Positions 28,927 through 37,943 of a DNA stretch of 64,000 nucleotides are shown in pieces. The notes below the pieces were generated by a model. The model was not told the origin of the DNA and searched no databases. It was given only the letters and a program-made list of their open reading frames with translations. The position numbers and the translations under genes were made by a program. Where the stretch lies: the NCBI RefSeq assembly GCF_035918095.1, contig NZ_CP109137.1, positions 744,001-808,000 of the forward strand, given 5' to 3'. The stretch's first letter is position 1, and every line of letters begins with the position of its first letter. Source of the DNA: Streptomyces sp. NBC_01750 (GTDB lineage: Bacteria; Actinomycetota; Actinomycetes; Streptomycetales; Streptomycetaceae).

Positions 28927-30032
28927 GACTGGCTCCTTCCGGCGATGCGGTTGATACGGTCCACGGCGCGCTCGAAGCCTCCGGTGAGCTCGTCGAATTC
29001 CTGCTGGACCGTTCGCTCGGAGTTCATCCGGCCGACGATCTGGCCCACGGGTGTGCCGAGCAGCGGGCCCACTTCGTACTTCTGGATACGGGAGACGGCA
29101 TCGGCGACGAGCAGCCCCTGCAACGGCATGGGGAGCGTGCCGGGACCGCTCGGGTCGTCCCAGGCATCGGTCCACTCGGTGCGCAGCTGGCGGGCGGGTT
29201 TGCCGGTCAGTGCGCGGGAGCGGACGGTGTCGCCGGAGCCCGCCGCGAGGAGTTTGGCGGTCAGCGCCCGGGAGTGGAGGTCCGCCTCCGTAGTGGTGAG
29301 CCAGAGGGAACCGAGCCAGGCGCCCTGCGCGCCGAGTGCGAGTCCGGCGGCGATCTGTTCGCCGCTGCCGATGCCTCCCGCGGCCAGTACGGGAAGGGGG
29401 TTCACGGCCTCGACGACCTCGGGGACGAGCACCATGGAGGCGATCTCGCCGGTGTGTCCGCCTGCTTCGTAACCTTGCGCGACGACGATGTCGATCCCCG
29501 CATCGGCGTGGTGCCTGGCGTGCCTGGCGCTCCCGGCGAGGGCCGCGACCAGGACGCCGTGGTCATGGGCGCGCTGTACGACATCGGCGGGCGGTGAGCC
29601 GAGCGCGTTGGCGAGCAGCTTGATCGGATAGTCGAAGGCGACGTCGAGCTGATTGCGGGCGACCTGCTCCATCCAGCCGGTGATGCGCCAGCCCGAGGCC
29701 TCGCCCTCGGGGAGTTCGGGGACGCCGTGCTTGGCGAGGGTGTCTCTGACGAACTGCCGGTGCACTTCGGGGATCATCGCCTCGACGTCGGCCTCGCTCA
29801 CGCCCTCGACCTTTTTGGCGGGCATGACGACATCGAGGCCGTAAGGCTTGCCGTCGGTGTGCTCGTGCAGCCAGTCGAGGTCGCGTTTGAGATCGTCGGC
29901 CGCGGTGTAGCGGACCGCGCCGAGCACGCCGAAGCCGCCCGCCCTGGTGATGGCGGCGGCCACCGCGGGGAACGGCGTGAAGCCGAAGATGGCGTGCTCG
30001 ATCCCCAGTCTCTTGCTCAGCTCCGTCTCCAT
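28923..30032 (-). CDS. Nitronate-monooxygenase-like FMN protein
   Basis: 369 aa from ATG 30032. It is a TIM-barrel flavoprotein of the NMO/2-nitropropane dioxygenase family: FGFTPFPAVAAAITRAGGFGVLGAVRY at the start, then VAQGYEAGGHTGEIASMVLVPEVV and VLAAGGIGSGEQIAAGLALGAQGAWLGS, the phosphate-binding part. Similar proteins occur in actinobacterial acyl-CoA clusters, where an enoyl reductase role is possible. It is the first gene of a two-gene operon with the CoA ligase. Confidence 0.87.
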   Translation of the reverse strand: METELSKRLGIEHAIFGFTPFPAVAAAITRAGGFGVLGAVRYTAADDLKRDLDWLHEHTDGKPYGLDVVMPAKKVEGVSEADVEAMIPEVHRQFVRDTLAKHGVPELPEGEASGWRITGWMEQVARNQLDVAFDYPIKLLANALGSPPADVVQRAHDHGVLVAALAGSARHARHHADAGIDIVVAQGYEAGGHTGEIASMVLVPEVVEAVNPLPVLAAGGIGSGEQIAAGLALGAQGAWLGSLWLTTTEADLHSRALTAKLLAAGSGDTVRSRALTGKPARQLRTEWTDAWDDPSGPGTLPMPLQGLLVADAVSRIQKYEVGPLLGTPVGQIVGRMNSERTVQQEFDELTGGFERAVDRINRIAGRSQS

Positions 30033-30075
30033 GGGCGGCAGGATGCCGCAGCCCGGCGGACGAGGGAAGAGATTT

Positions 30076-30092
30076 TCTGATGCTGTGTCAGA
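30076..30092. promoter_or_regulatory. 17-bp operator TCTGAT-N5-GTCAGA (copy 2)
   Basis: TCTGATGCTGTGTCAGA, flanked like copy 1 by TTT on the left and TT on the right. It is 43 nt upstream of the flavoprotein start and differs from copy 1 only in one arm base and the spacer. Confidence 0.7.
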
Positions 30093-30128
30093 TTCTTTGA
30101 GGTGGTTGACAGCACCAGAGCCTCGCAA

Positions 30129-30168
30129 GAAAGTTTCACTGCCGATCGAGATCCCGAAAGATACTTTC
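30129..30168 (+). promoter_or_regulatory. Two GAAAG/CTTTC palindromes before the beta-lactamase-fold gene
   Basis: GAAAGTTTC (30129-30137) and GAAAGATACTTTC (30156-30168) lie just upstream of the ribosome site (AGGAGA). A TTGACA -35 is at 30106-30111, so the first box would overlap the -10 region. Such paired boxes suggest a dimeric repressor; an RpiR/MurR-type regulator is one possibility, by inference only. Confidence 0.45.
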
Positions 30169-30183
30169 AGGAGAGGGTTCCGT

Positions 30184-32013
30184 ATGACAGAGGACGCAGC
30201 GGGCGGAGGGATCAGCCGGCGGAGGCTGGGCAGCGGGGTTCTGGCGCTGGGCGGGGCGCTCGCATTGGCGCCCATTCCTTTCGCGGAGGCGGCGGGGGCG
30301 TCGGGCCCCGGAGGCGGGTCGAGCCCCGGCTTCCGCTCGGGTCACGGTCACGGTTCCGCGCGGCCGACACTGCGACGCGCTTCCGCCGAGCGCGCCGGAC
30401 TGCTCCCCGGCCGGCTGGACCAACTCGTCACCGACGCGAGGAAGTTCCTCGGTCCCTCCCCCAAGTACCCCTGGTACGCGGGTGCCGTACTGCTCGCGGG
30501 GCGCGGCGGCACGGTGGCGCTGCACGAGCCGATCGGCAAAGCGGTGCGCTACTCGGCGTACGACGAGAAGACCGACACGGCCGTGGAGTTCCCCGCCGAG
30601 CGGCAGATCCCGATGGCCGAGGACACTGTCTTCGATCTGGCTTCCGTCTCGAAGCTGTTCACCTCCGTCCTCGCCGTGCAGCAGATCGAGCGGGGCACGC
30701 TCGGGCTGGAGGCCAAGGTCGCCTCGTACCTCCCGGATTTCGCGGGCGCGGGCAAGCAGGACATCACCGTGCGCCAGCTGCTGACGCACACCTCCGGATT
30801 CCGCGCCTGGATTCCGCTGTACAAGGAGCCGACCCGGGAAGGCAAGCTCCGGCTGCTGTGGAACGAGGCCCCGGCCAGTCCGCCCGGCACCAAGTACCTC
30901 TACTCCGACCTCAATCTGATCTCGCTGCAGCTGATCCTCGAGAAGATCACCGGTCGGACACTGGATGTACTGCTCCAGAACGAGATCACCGCTCCGCTCG
31001 GCATGCGGCGCACCCGATACAATCCGCCCGCCTCCTGGAAGCCGAGAATCGCCGCCACCGAGGACGCCCGGCGGCCCTGGTCGGGGCTCGACCGCGGTCT
31101 GGTCTGGGGCGAGGTGCACGACGAGAACGCGTACAGCTTCGGCGGCGTCGCGGGCCATGCCGGCGTCTTCTCGTGCGCCTGGGACCTCGCGATCCTCGCC
31201 CGCACCTTCCTCAACGGCGGTGTCTACGGACGCTCCCGCATTCTGCGCGCATCGTCCGTGGAACTGATGTTCACCGACTTCAACACCGCCTTCCCCGGCG
31301 ACGAGCACGGCCTCGGCTTCGAGCTCTACCAGCACTGGTACATGGGAGCGATGGCCACGCCCCGCACCGCCGGCCACACCGGCTTCACGGGCACCAGTCT
31401 GGTCCTCGACCCGAGCACCGACTCGTTCCTGATCGTGCTGGGCAACTCCGTACACCCGGTGCGCGGCTGGCGCTCGGGCAGTGCCCCGCGGGTCGCCGCC
31501 GCCAACAACATGGCCCGCGCGGTCGCCGTCCGGCCGGAGCGCGGCCACACCGCCTGGTTCTCCGGCATGGCGGGCTCCACCGCCGCCACGCTGACGCTGC
31601 CAGCGCTCACCCTCGCCTCGGAGCGGGCGTGCCTCCGGTGTTGGCTGTGGTGGGACACCGAGCCGGGTTCGGACGCCCTGTTCCTGGAGGCGTCGGGGGA
31701 CGAGGGGGCGACCTGGCGGCCGGTGCCGTTCACGACCGTGCGCAACGGGGCCGAGCCGCAGCCGCACCCGACAGGCTCGGTGACCGGCTGGTCCGGTCGC
31801 CTCTGGCACCGGCTTAGCGCGGACCTGTCGGCGTGGCGTGGTTCCAGGGTGCGGCTGCGCTGGCGGTACACGACCGACCAGCTCTACGTCGGCCGCGGCG
31901 CCTATGTGGACTCGATCCGCGTCGAGGACCGCGGACGTCCGGTCTTCGACGAAGGCAGACCCGCGGACGCCGCCCTCATCGAGGCGAACGGCTGGACGGC
32001 GTCCGGGGACTGA
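30184..32013 (+). CDS. Secreted beta-lactamase-fold serine hydrolase with C-terminal domain
   Basis: 609 aa from ATG 30184, with GGAGAGG upstream. The N-terminus is a probable Tat signal (SRRRLGSGVLALGGALALA). The class C/PBP-type hydrolase spans about 70-440: nucleophile SVSK, YSDLN as the second motif, and GHTG as the third. A further domain of about 150 residues (LRCWLWWDTEPGSDALFLEAS) looks like a beta-sandwich binding module. It resembles peptidoglycan or muropeptide esterases more than true beta-lactamases. Resistance should not be assumed. Confidence 0.85.
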   Translation: MTEDAAGGGISRRRLGSGVLALGGALALAPIPFAEAAGASGPGGGSSPGFRSGHGHGSARPTLRRASAERAGLLPGRLDQLVTDARKFLGPSPKYPWYAGAVLLAGRGGTVALHEPIGKAVRYSAYDEKTDTAVEFPAERQIPMAEDTVFDLASVSKLFTSVLAVQQIERGTLGLEAKVASYLPDFAGAGKQDITVRQLLTHTSGFRAWIPLYKEPTREGKLRLLWNEAPASPPGTKYLYSDLNLISLQLILEKITGRTLDVLLQNEITAPLGMRRTRYNPPASWKPRIAATEDARRPWSGLDRGLVWGEVHDENAYSFGGVAGHAGVFSCAWDLAILARTFLNGGVYGRSRILRASSVELMFTDFNTAFPGDEHGLGFELYQHWYMGAMATPRTAGHTGFTGTSLVLDPSTDSFLIVLGNSVHPVRGWRSGSAPRVAAANNMARAVAVRPERGHTAWFSGMAGSTAATLTLPALTLASERACLRCWLWWDTEPGSDALFLEASGDEGATWRPVPFTTVRNGAEPQPHPTGSVTGWSGRLWHRLSADLSAWRGSRVRLRWRYTTDQLYVGRGAYVDSIRVEDRGRPVFDEGRPADAALIEANGWTASGD

Positions 32014-32031
32014 CGACCTCTCAGCGCTGTG

Positions 32032-33564
32032 TCACCGGCCCAGCGCCGCCATGGCGGCGTTGTGTCCGGGCACACCGCTGACCCCGCCGCCGCGGACGGC
32101 GCCCGCCCCGCACAGCAGCACATTGGCGTGTGCCGTCTCGACGCCCCAGCGTCCGGTGGACTCGGTGGCGTACGGGAAGGCGAGGTCGCGGTGGAAGATA
32201 TGGCCGCCGGGCAGCCGCAGTTCCTGTTCGAGGTCGAGCGGGGTCTTCGCCTCGATACAGGGCTCGCCGTTCTCGTCGAGCGCGAGGCAGTCGGCGATCG
32301 GCTCCTCCAGATGGGCGTCGAGCTCGGCAAGGGTGGCCGCCAGCAGCCGCTCCCGTGTCCCGTCGTTGTCCGCGGCGAAGAGCCGGGCCGGCGTGTGCAG
32401 ACCGAAGAGAGTCAGGGTCTGGTAGCCCTGGGCCACCAGCTCAGGACCGAGGATCGACGGATCCGTCAGTGAGTGGCAGTAGATCTCCGACGGCGGGGCT
32501 CCCGGCAGCCGGCCGTTCGCCGCCTCCCTGTACGCGGTCGCCAACTGGCCGTATCCCTCGGAGACATGGAAGGTTCCGGAGAACGCGTCGCGCGGGTCGA
32601 CGGAGCGGTCGCGCAGCCGCGGCAGCCGGCGCAGCAGCATATTGACCTTGAGCTGGGCCCCCTCGGCGGCGGCGGGCGGCTCGTCACCGAGCAGCGAGGC
32701 CAGCTCCTGCGGCGAGGCGTTCACCAGGACCTGCCGGGCCGCGACGGTGCCCTCGGCGTCCTGCGAGCGGAAGGTGATCTCGGCCCGTTCGCCGTCGGTC
32801 TCGATACGGGACACCTCGTGCAAGGTCGCGATCTCCGCGCCCGCCGCCGTGGCCGCGCCCGCCAGCGCGTCGGTCAGCGCGCCCATACCGCCCACCGGCA
32901 CATCCCAGTCCCCCGTCCCGCCGCCGATCACGTGGTAGAGGAAGCAGCGATTCTGGAGCAACGAGGGGTCATGGGCGTCGGCGAAGGTGCCGATCAGGGC
33001 ATCGGTCAGCACCACACCCCGGACGAGATCGTTGGCGAACCGCTGCTCGATCGCGACGCCGATGGGCTCCTCGAACAGCGTCCGCCAGGCCGTCTCGTCG
33101 TCGATGCGCGCTCGCAGCGCCTCGCGGCTGGGCAGCGGCTCGGTGAGGGTCGGGAAGACCCGCTCGGCGACCCTGCCGTTCATCCCGTAGAACTCCTGCC
33201 AGGACGCGTACTCGCTGTCGCCTCCCGTGAGCGCGGCGAACGACTCCCGCGTACGGTCCCCGCCCACGAGCAGGCCGCCGCCGCCCCTCGGCGTGTACGA
33301 GGAGACGGTGCGTTTGCGTACGGCGAAGTTCAGGCCCAGCTCGCGCACGATCTTGTCCGGCAGCAGCGAGACCAGGTAGGAGTATCGGGAGAGCCGGGCG
33401 TCGACCCCGGCGAAGGGCCGGGTGGAGACGGCCGCTCCCCCGGTGTTTCCGCGGCGCTCCAGGACGAGGACGGAGCGTCCGGCACGGGCGAGGTAGGCGG
33501 CGGCGACCAGGCCGTTGTGGCCGCCGCCGACGATCACTGCGTCGTACGAGGTGTGTGCGGGCAT
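32032..33564 (-). CDS. Phytoene-desaturase-family FAD oxidoreductase
   Basis: 510 aa. The dinucleotide-binding motif VIVGGGHNGLVAAAYLARAG is at residues 10-29, followed by ERRGNTGGAA. The C-terminal FAD signature is NVLLCGAGAVRGGGVSGVPGHNAA. It belongs to the COG1233/PYROXD2-like branch and not to a carotenoid cluster, since no crtB/crtE genes are near. The substrate is unknown. It is convergent with the beta-lactamase-fold gene, 18 nt apart. Confidence 0.87.
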   Translation of the reverse strand: MPAHTSYDAVIVGGGHNGLVAAAYLARAGRSVLVLERRGNTGGAAVSTRPFAGVDARLSRYSYLVSLLPDKIVRELGLNFAVRKRTVSSYTPRGGGGLLVGGDRTRESFAALTGGDSEYASWQEFYGMNGRVAERVFPTLTEPLPSREALRARIDDETAWRTLFEEPIGVAIEQRFANDLVRGVVLTDALIGTFADAHDPSLLQNRCFLYHVIGGGTGDWDVPVGGMGALTDALAGAATAAGAEIATLHEVSRIETDGERAEITFRSQDAEGTVAARQVLVNASPQELASLLGDEPPAAAEGAQLKVNMLLRRLPRLRDRSVDPRDAFSGTFHVSEGYGQLATAYREAANGRLPGAPPSEIYCHSLTDPSILGPELVAQGYQTLTLFGLHTPARLFAADNDGTRERLLAATLAELDAHLEEPIADCLALDENGEPCIEAKTPLDLEQELRLPGGHIFHRDLAFPYATESTGRWGVETAHANVLLCGAGAVRGGGVSGVPGHNAAMAALGR

Positions 33565-33598
33565 GGCCGGACCCTAACCGCTGACGACCCCGCAGCGG

Positions 33599-35851
33599 TC
33601 AGCGGCCCTGCGCACCGCGCTGCTGCCGCAGGGCCGCCACCCGCCGGTACAGGTCGACGGCCTCGGCGTGGCGGCCGAGCTGCTCCAGGCAGTGGGCCTC
33701 GTCGTTGCGGCTGGCCAGCGCGTCGGGATGATCCATTCCCAGCACCCGCTCCCGGGACTCCGCCACCTGTCCGTACACGGCCAGCGCGTCCGCCCAGCGT
33801 CCCAGCCAGCCGAGCCCCACGGCGACTTCGCGGCGGCTGATAAGGGTGTCGGGGTGGTCGGGGCCGAGGATCCGCTCCCGTAGCGCGCACACGTCGCGCG
33901 ACTCGACGAGGGCCTCTTCCCAGCGGGCGAGCCGGCCGAGGTTGACGCCCAGACCGTGGCGGGCGCGCAGGGTCTCTGGATCGGCGGGACCGTGGACGCG
34001 GGTACGGTCGTCGACGAGCTCGCGGTAGAGCTCCAGAGCCTCCGCGCTGCGGCCGAGCCGCCCGAGGCTGATGCCGACCTCGTAGCGGGCGGCGAGAGTG
34101 TCGGGGTGGGCGGCCCCCAGCGCCTGGGCACGCGCGACGGCCACCTCGCGGTAGGTCTGCAGGGCCTCCGCCCAGCGGCCCAACTGGCCGAGCGCATAGG
34201 CGACCTCGTATCTCGTCACCAAAGTGTCGGGGTGAGCCGCGCCGAGTACGCGGCCGCGTGCGGCGGCGACGTCGTACGCCATCCGGTACGAGTCCTCCAG
34301 CCGTCCCAGCCTGCTGAGGTTGAAGGCGAGGTTGTGCCGGCAGCGCAGTGTGTCGGGATGCTCGTGGCCGATGGTGCGCTCGCGGGATTCGAGGACCGCA
34401 GCGTAGACCTGATGGGCCTCGAAGTGCCGTCCGAGCTGGCCGAGGACGTACGCCATCTCCTGGCGGGCGGCGAGGGTCTCGGGATGGTCGGCGCCCATGG
34501 TCCGCTCGCGTCCGTCCACGACCCGGCCGAACTCCCGCAGGGCGTCCGCTGCCCGGCCGGTCCTACTGAGCGTGAAGCCGACCTCGTACCGGCTGGCGAG
34601 GGTGTCCGGGTGGTCGGGGCCCAGCGCGTGCTCGCGCTCGGCGGCGACCGACCGGTGCACCTCGCCCGCCTCCTCCCAGCGGCCCAGCCGGCCGAGGCTG
34701 AGGCCCGCGTTGTGCCGGCTCGCGAGGACGGCGAGCACCTCGGGCGGCGGGGTGGGCCGCTCGGGTCCGGACCGGGCCGGCAGCGCGGGGCCGCCGCGCG
34801 GATCGGTGTAGGTGGTCCACTCGCCGGTCAGGCCGGCGGTGTGGTCGGGCAGCTCGGACCGCGCGAGCACGGTGCCGGACGCCTTGTGGCCGGTGGTCAT
34901 GCCGCGGGTCCAGGACGGGAGCCGCGGCTCGCGGGCAGGCGGCTGCTCGGGGCGCTGCGCGGGACCTTCCGGATGCGCGTGCCCCTGGTGCGGGCCCGGG
35001 TGCTGCGGGGAGGCGACGATGCGGCGGCGGAGGTCCTTGGCGTCGGTGGGCCGTTCCTCGGGTGTCTTGGCGAGCAGGTCGAGGACGATCCGCTGGAAGA
35101 ACTCGGGTATCTCGGCGCGGTGGGTGCGCAGCGGTTCCGGTGGGGTGTCGCGGTGGCCGACGAGCACCGCCCAGGCGTCGTCGTGGTCGAAGGGCGGGAC
35201 GCCGGTGGCGATCTCGTAGAGCACACAGCCCAGCGAGTAGAGGTCGCTGCGGTGGTCGACATGGTCGCCGCTGATCTGCTCGGGCGACATGTAGTGCGGG
35301 GTACCCATGGCGATGCCGGTGCCGGTGAGCCGGGAGGTGAAGCCGATGTCAGCGCCGAGGCGGGCGATGCCGAAGTCGCAGATCTTCACCGTGCCGTCGG
35401 TGAGCCGCATGATGTTGGCGGGCTTCAGGTCGCGGTGGACGATGCCCTGTTCATGGGTGTAGGCGAGGGCGTCGGCGACCTGCCCGGCTATGTCGACGAC
35501 GTCGGGCACCGGCAGCGGATGCTGTTTGTTCTCCTCGAGCAGCTGGCTGAGGTTACTGCCTTCCAGCAGCTCCATGACCAGGTACAGCACACCCTCGTAC
35601 TCGCCGAAGTCATGGACGACGGTCACCCCGCGGTGCTGGAGCGCTGCGGCCACCCGCGCCTCGCGGCGGAAGCGCTCCCGCAGTACCCGGGTGAAGGACT
35701 GGTCGTGCTGGGGTCCCATCGGCTTGAGGCACTTGACCGCGACGCGCCGCCCGAGCGATTCGTCGCGGGCCCGCCACACCTCGCCCATGCCACCGCGCCC
35801 GATGACATCGAGCAGCCGGTACCGGCCTTGGATCAGCCTGGATTCCGCCAT
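33599..35851 (-). CDS. Serine/threonine protein kinase with C-terminal TPR array
   Basis: 750 aa. Kinase domain at residues 10-275: GRGGMGEVW loop, VAVK lysine at 40, catalytic HRDLKPANIM, then DFG and a SPEQ activation end. A Pro/Gly-rich linker follows. From about 385 on there are some nine near-identical about 42-residue TPRs of the HPDTLASRYEVG type, probably a protein-binding scaffold. No transmembrane segment is visible, so it should be cytoplasmic. The start overlaps the MpaB-like stop by 19 bp, so the two are likely co-transcribed. Confidence 0.92.
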   Translation of the reverse strand: MAESRLIQGRYRLLDVIGRGGMGEVWRARDESLGRRVAVKCLKPMGPQHDQSFTRVLRERFRREARVAAALQHRGVTVVHDFGEYEGVLYLVMELLEGSNLSQLLEENKQHPLPVPDVVDIAGQVADALAYTHEQGIVHRDLKPANIMRLTDGTVKICDFGIARLGADIGFTSRLTGTGIAMGTPHYMSPEQISGDHVDHRSDLYSLGCVLYEIATGVPPFDHDDAWAVLVGHRDTPPEPLRTHRAEIPEFFQRIVLDLLAKTPEERPTDAKDLRRRIVASPQHPGPHQGHAHPEGPAQRPEQPPAREPRLPSWTRGMTTGHKASGTVLARSELPDHTAGLTGEWTTYTDPRGGPALPARSGPERPTPPPEVLAVLASRHNAGLSLGRLGRWEEAGEVHRSVAAEREHALGPDHPDTLASRYEVGFTLSRTGRAADALREFGRVVDGRERTMGADHPETLAARQEMAYVLGQLGRHFEAHQVYAAVLESRERTIGHEHPDTLRCRHNLAFNLSRLGRLEDSYRMAYDVAAARGRVLGAAHPDTLVTRYEVAYALGQLGRWAEALQTYREVAVARAQALGAAHPDTLAARYEVGISLGRLGRSAEALELYRELVDDRTRVHGPADPETLRARHGLGVNLGRLARWEEALVESRDVCALRERILGPDHPDTLISRREVAVGLGWLGRWADALAVYGQVAESRERVLGMDHPDALASRNDEAHCLEQLGRHAEAVDLYRRVAALRQQRGAQGR

Positions 35852-36777
35852 CGCGTGCTATCGCCCCCGTCGGTTCGCTGCGCCCTCCCCGGCCCGTCCA
35901 GTATGGCCTCCTGTCTGCGGAGTTTGTACGGGGCGGGGCGCGCGCCGGGGCCGAGTCGCGCCATCGCTTTCAAGATGTGACCTGGCGGAAGTTGCCAGCG
36001 GAGACGGGAGGGAATGCAGCGCAGCACGTTGCCTGTGGCGATGAGCTGATGCGTGACGCGCTCGGGGGCGGGGGCGGGTCTGCCGTAGAGCTCGTGGGCG
36101 TAAGGGGGCAGTGCGTTGTACGCGAGTGCCGCCACACGCCGCCACAGCAGTTCACGCGCCGGGACGAGCAGGGGGTTGATGGGTGGCCGCCGGAGAAAGT
36201 CGTCCACGTCGTGCGCCTCGGGTCCGGCGGCGAGCTCGGGGCGGACCGTGTCGAAGTACCGCGCGAGCTGTGCGGTGGAGGCGGGCACGTCGGCCGGGTC
36301 GAGGCCGACCAGCCGTGCGCCTTCACGTTGTTCGGCAAGGTAACGGTCGGCCTGGGCGTCGCTGACCGGGAGGCCGGAGCGGCGGGCGACGTCGAGGTAG
36401 GAGCCGACCTCGGCGCAGTGCACCCACAACAGCAGCTCCGGCTCGTCGACGCCGTAACGCTCGCCCGTCGCGGGATCGGTGGCCTTGATGCGGGTGTGGA
36501 TGCGGCGGACCCGGGCGCCCGCCTGCTCGGCGGCCGCGGCGGTGCCGTAGGTGATGGTGCCGACGAAGTTGGCCGTACGCATCAGCCGGCCCCAGGCGTC
36601 TTTGCGGAAGTCGGAATTCTGCATGACTCCGCGTACGGCGCGGGGGTGCAGCGCCTGGAGGTACAGCGCGCGTACCCCGGCGACCCACATCATCGGGTCG
36701 CCGTGCATCTGCCAGGTGACGGAATCGGGTCCGAAGAGCCCCGGGTCGGCCTTGCTCAGGTGGTCGGCTTCGCTCAT
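35833..36777 (-). CDS. MpaB/Lcp-like oxygenase (DUF2236)
   Basis: 314 aa. The DUF2236 core is clear: ALHPRAVRGVMQNSDFRKDAWGRL, TYGTAAAAEQAGARVRRIHTRI, and LWVHCAEVGSYLDVARRSGL. Conserved histidines would hold a heme b, as in the rubber oxygenase Lcp and MpaB. The substrate is not known and there is no signal peptide. It is the first gene of a two-gene unit with the TPR kinase; the region 36778-37046 upstream shows no gene. Confidence 0.85.
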   Translation of the reverse strand: MSEADHLSKADPGLFGPDSVTWQMHGDPMMWVAGVRALYLQALHPRAVRGVMQNSDFRKDAWGRLMRTANFVGTITYGTAAAAEQAGARVRRIHTRIKATDPATGERYGVDEPELLLWVHCAEVGSYLDVARRSGLPVSDAQADRYLAEQREGARLVGLDPADVPASTAQLARYFDTVRPELAAGPEAHDVDDFLRRPPINPLLVPARELLWRRVAALAYNALPPYAHELYGRPAPAPERVTHQLIATGNVLRCIPSRLRWQLPPGHILKAMARLGPGARPAPYKLRRQEAILDGPGRAQRTDGGDSTRWRNPG

Positions 36778-37046
36778 ATGTGACCAAGATTCTTAGTTGG
36801 CACCCAAACACGTACCCGAGCTGCAGAGACGCCAACCTGCACAGGGATCGTTCGGGTCGCTTGAAGAACCTTTCTTTGGCACCACCGTACGGTTCCTCGG
36901 ACGCTCCAGAGGCGGCTGATATGTCGCGGAACTCCGCGGTCCGCCTGCTGGCCGAAGTCACCAGAGGCGGATGATGACAGAACGCGCCGAGGCGGCTCCC
37001 TCACCGTGGTCGCACCCGTCGACCGACATGGAGGGGATGGAGCCGA

Positions 37047-37664
37047 GTGTCAAGCGACCGCGACGCGGCCGGAGATAGCCGACTGCGCCCGCCCGACGGT
37101 CTACCTCCGGGGCAGCGCCTGGTCAAAGGCTGGCCCGTCTCGCACTATGGCCCTGTCCCCCGCTTCCGGCCCGACCGCTGGGACCTGAAGGTCTTCGGCA
37201 CCACGGCTGCCGGGGACACTGCTGCGTGGACCCTCGAGGAGCTCACCGCCCTCCCCCCACCACCGTCGTCGCCGACCTGCATTGCGGAACAGAAACAACC
37301 TCGACAGACCACGAATGGTTCGGCATTCAGCACTGCTGGAAGCAGCTCCTCCGGCACCCGGCGTTGCACACGTCATGGCCTGGGCGGAGTCCGGGTCCAG
37401 CGCCAACCTCCGTCTCTCCGACCGCAGCACTGCGGGGACCCTTCTGGCCACCCACCGCAATGGAGAAGTCCTCACCGCCGAGCACGGCTTCCCATACGGC
37501 TCGTTGTGCCGCACCTCTACGGCTGGAAAAGCGTCAAGTGGCTGCGTGGCATCGAGTACATGACAGCCGATCGACGCGGTTTCTGGGAAGAGCGCGGGTA
37601 TCACAACCTCGGCGACCCCTGGAAGCGGCAGCGCTACTCGTATCAGGAGCAGGAGAGCAGGTGA
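37047..37664 (+). pseudogene. Molybdopterin-dependent (sulfite-oxidase-type) oxidoreductase, frameshifted
   Basis: The reading passes through three frames and returns to the first. The start has LPPGQRLVKGWPVSHYGPVPRFRP. The middle (DLHCGTETTSTDHEW, keeping the cofactor-ligand cysteine) is in a second frame from about 37255. PPAPGVAHVMAWAESGSSAN is in a third from about 37330. The end, RLVVPHLYGWKSVKWLRGIEYM, returns to the first from about 37490. Each shift equals a one-base loss. The first is at a run of six C. The expected VTKFS after the cysteine is also altered, so decay is real. Confidence 0.85.
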
Positions 37665-37943
37665 CGCTCTCCCGCCGCCGGGTGGAACAGCGCCCCGGCC
37701 TGCCCTGGGAAGGCTCACTCCTGATGTATCAGGCTGTCTCGACAGTTGCCCCGGCGCCCAGTGCCACGCGGATGCCGCCGGCGAAGCGCAGCGAGAAGCC
37801 GACAAGGGCGATCGTCACACGGGGGTTCCTGTCGCGAGGGGTCGGCCGCGGGAACAAAACTCTACGCGCCCGTGATCAACTACGGCCGGTGGTTCGCATC
37901 CTGGCCACAGTGAACGCAGCCGTGAGGGGAGTAGGGCCCGCCG

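Noticed and set aside
30184..32013. Reading the hydrolase as an antibiotic-resistance beta-lactamase
   Set aside because: The fold and motifs fit the wider serine hydrolase/PBP-like family, and the extra C-terminal domain is not seen in resistance enzymes.
36780..36974. 64-codon plus-strand frame upstream of the MpaB-like gene
   Set aside because: It has no ribosome site and overlaps the probable promoter region of the MpaB-like gene. The product shows no recognisable feature.
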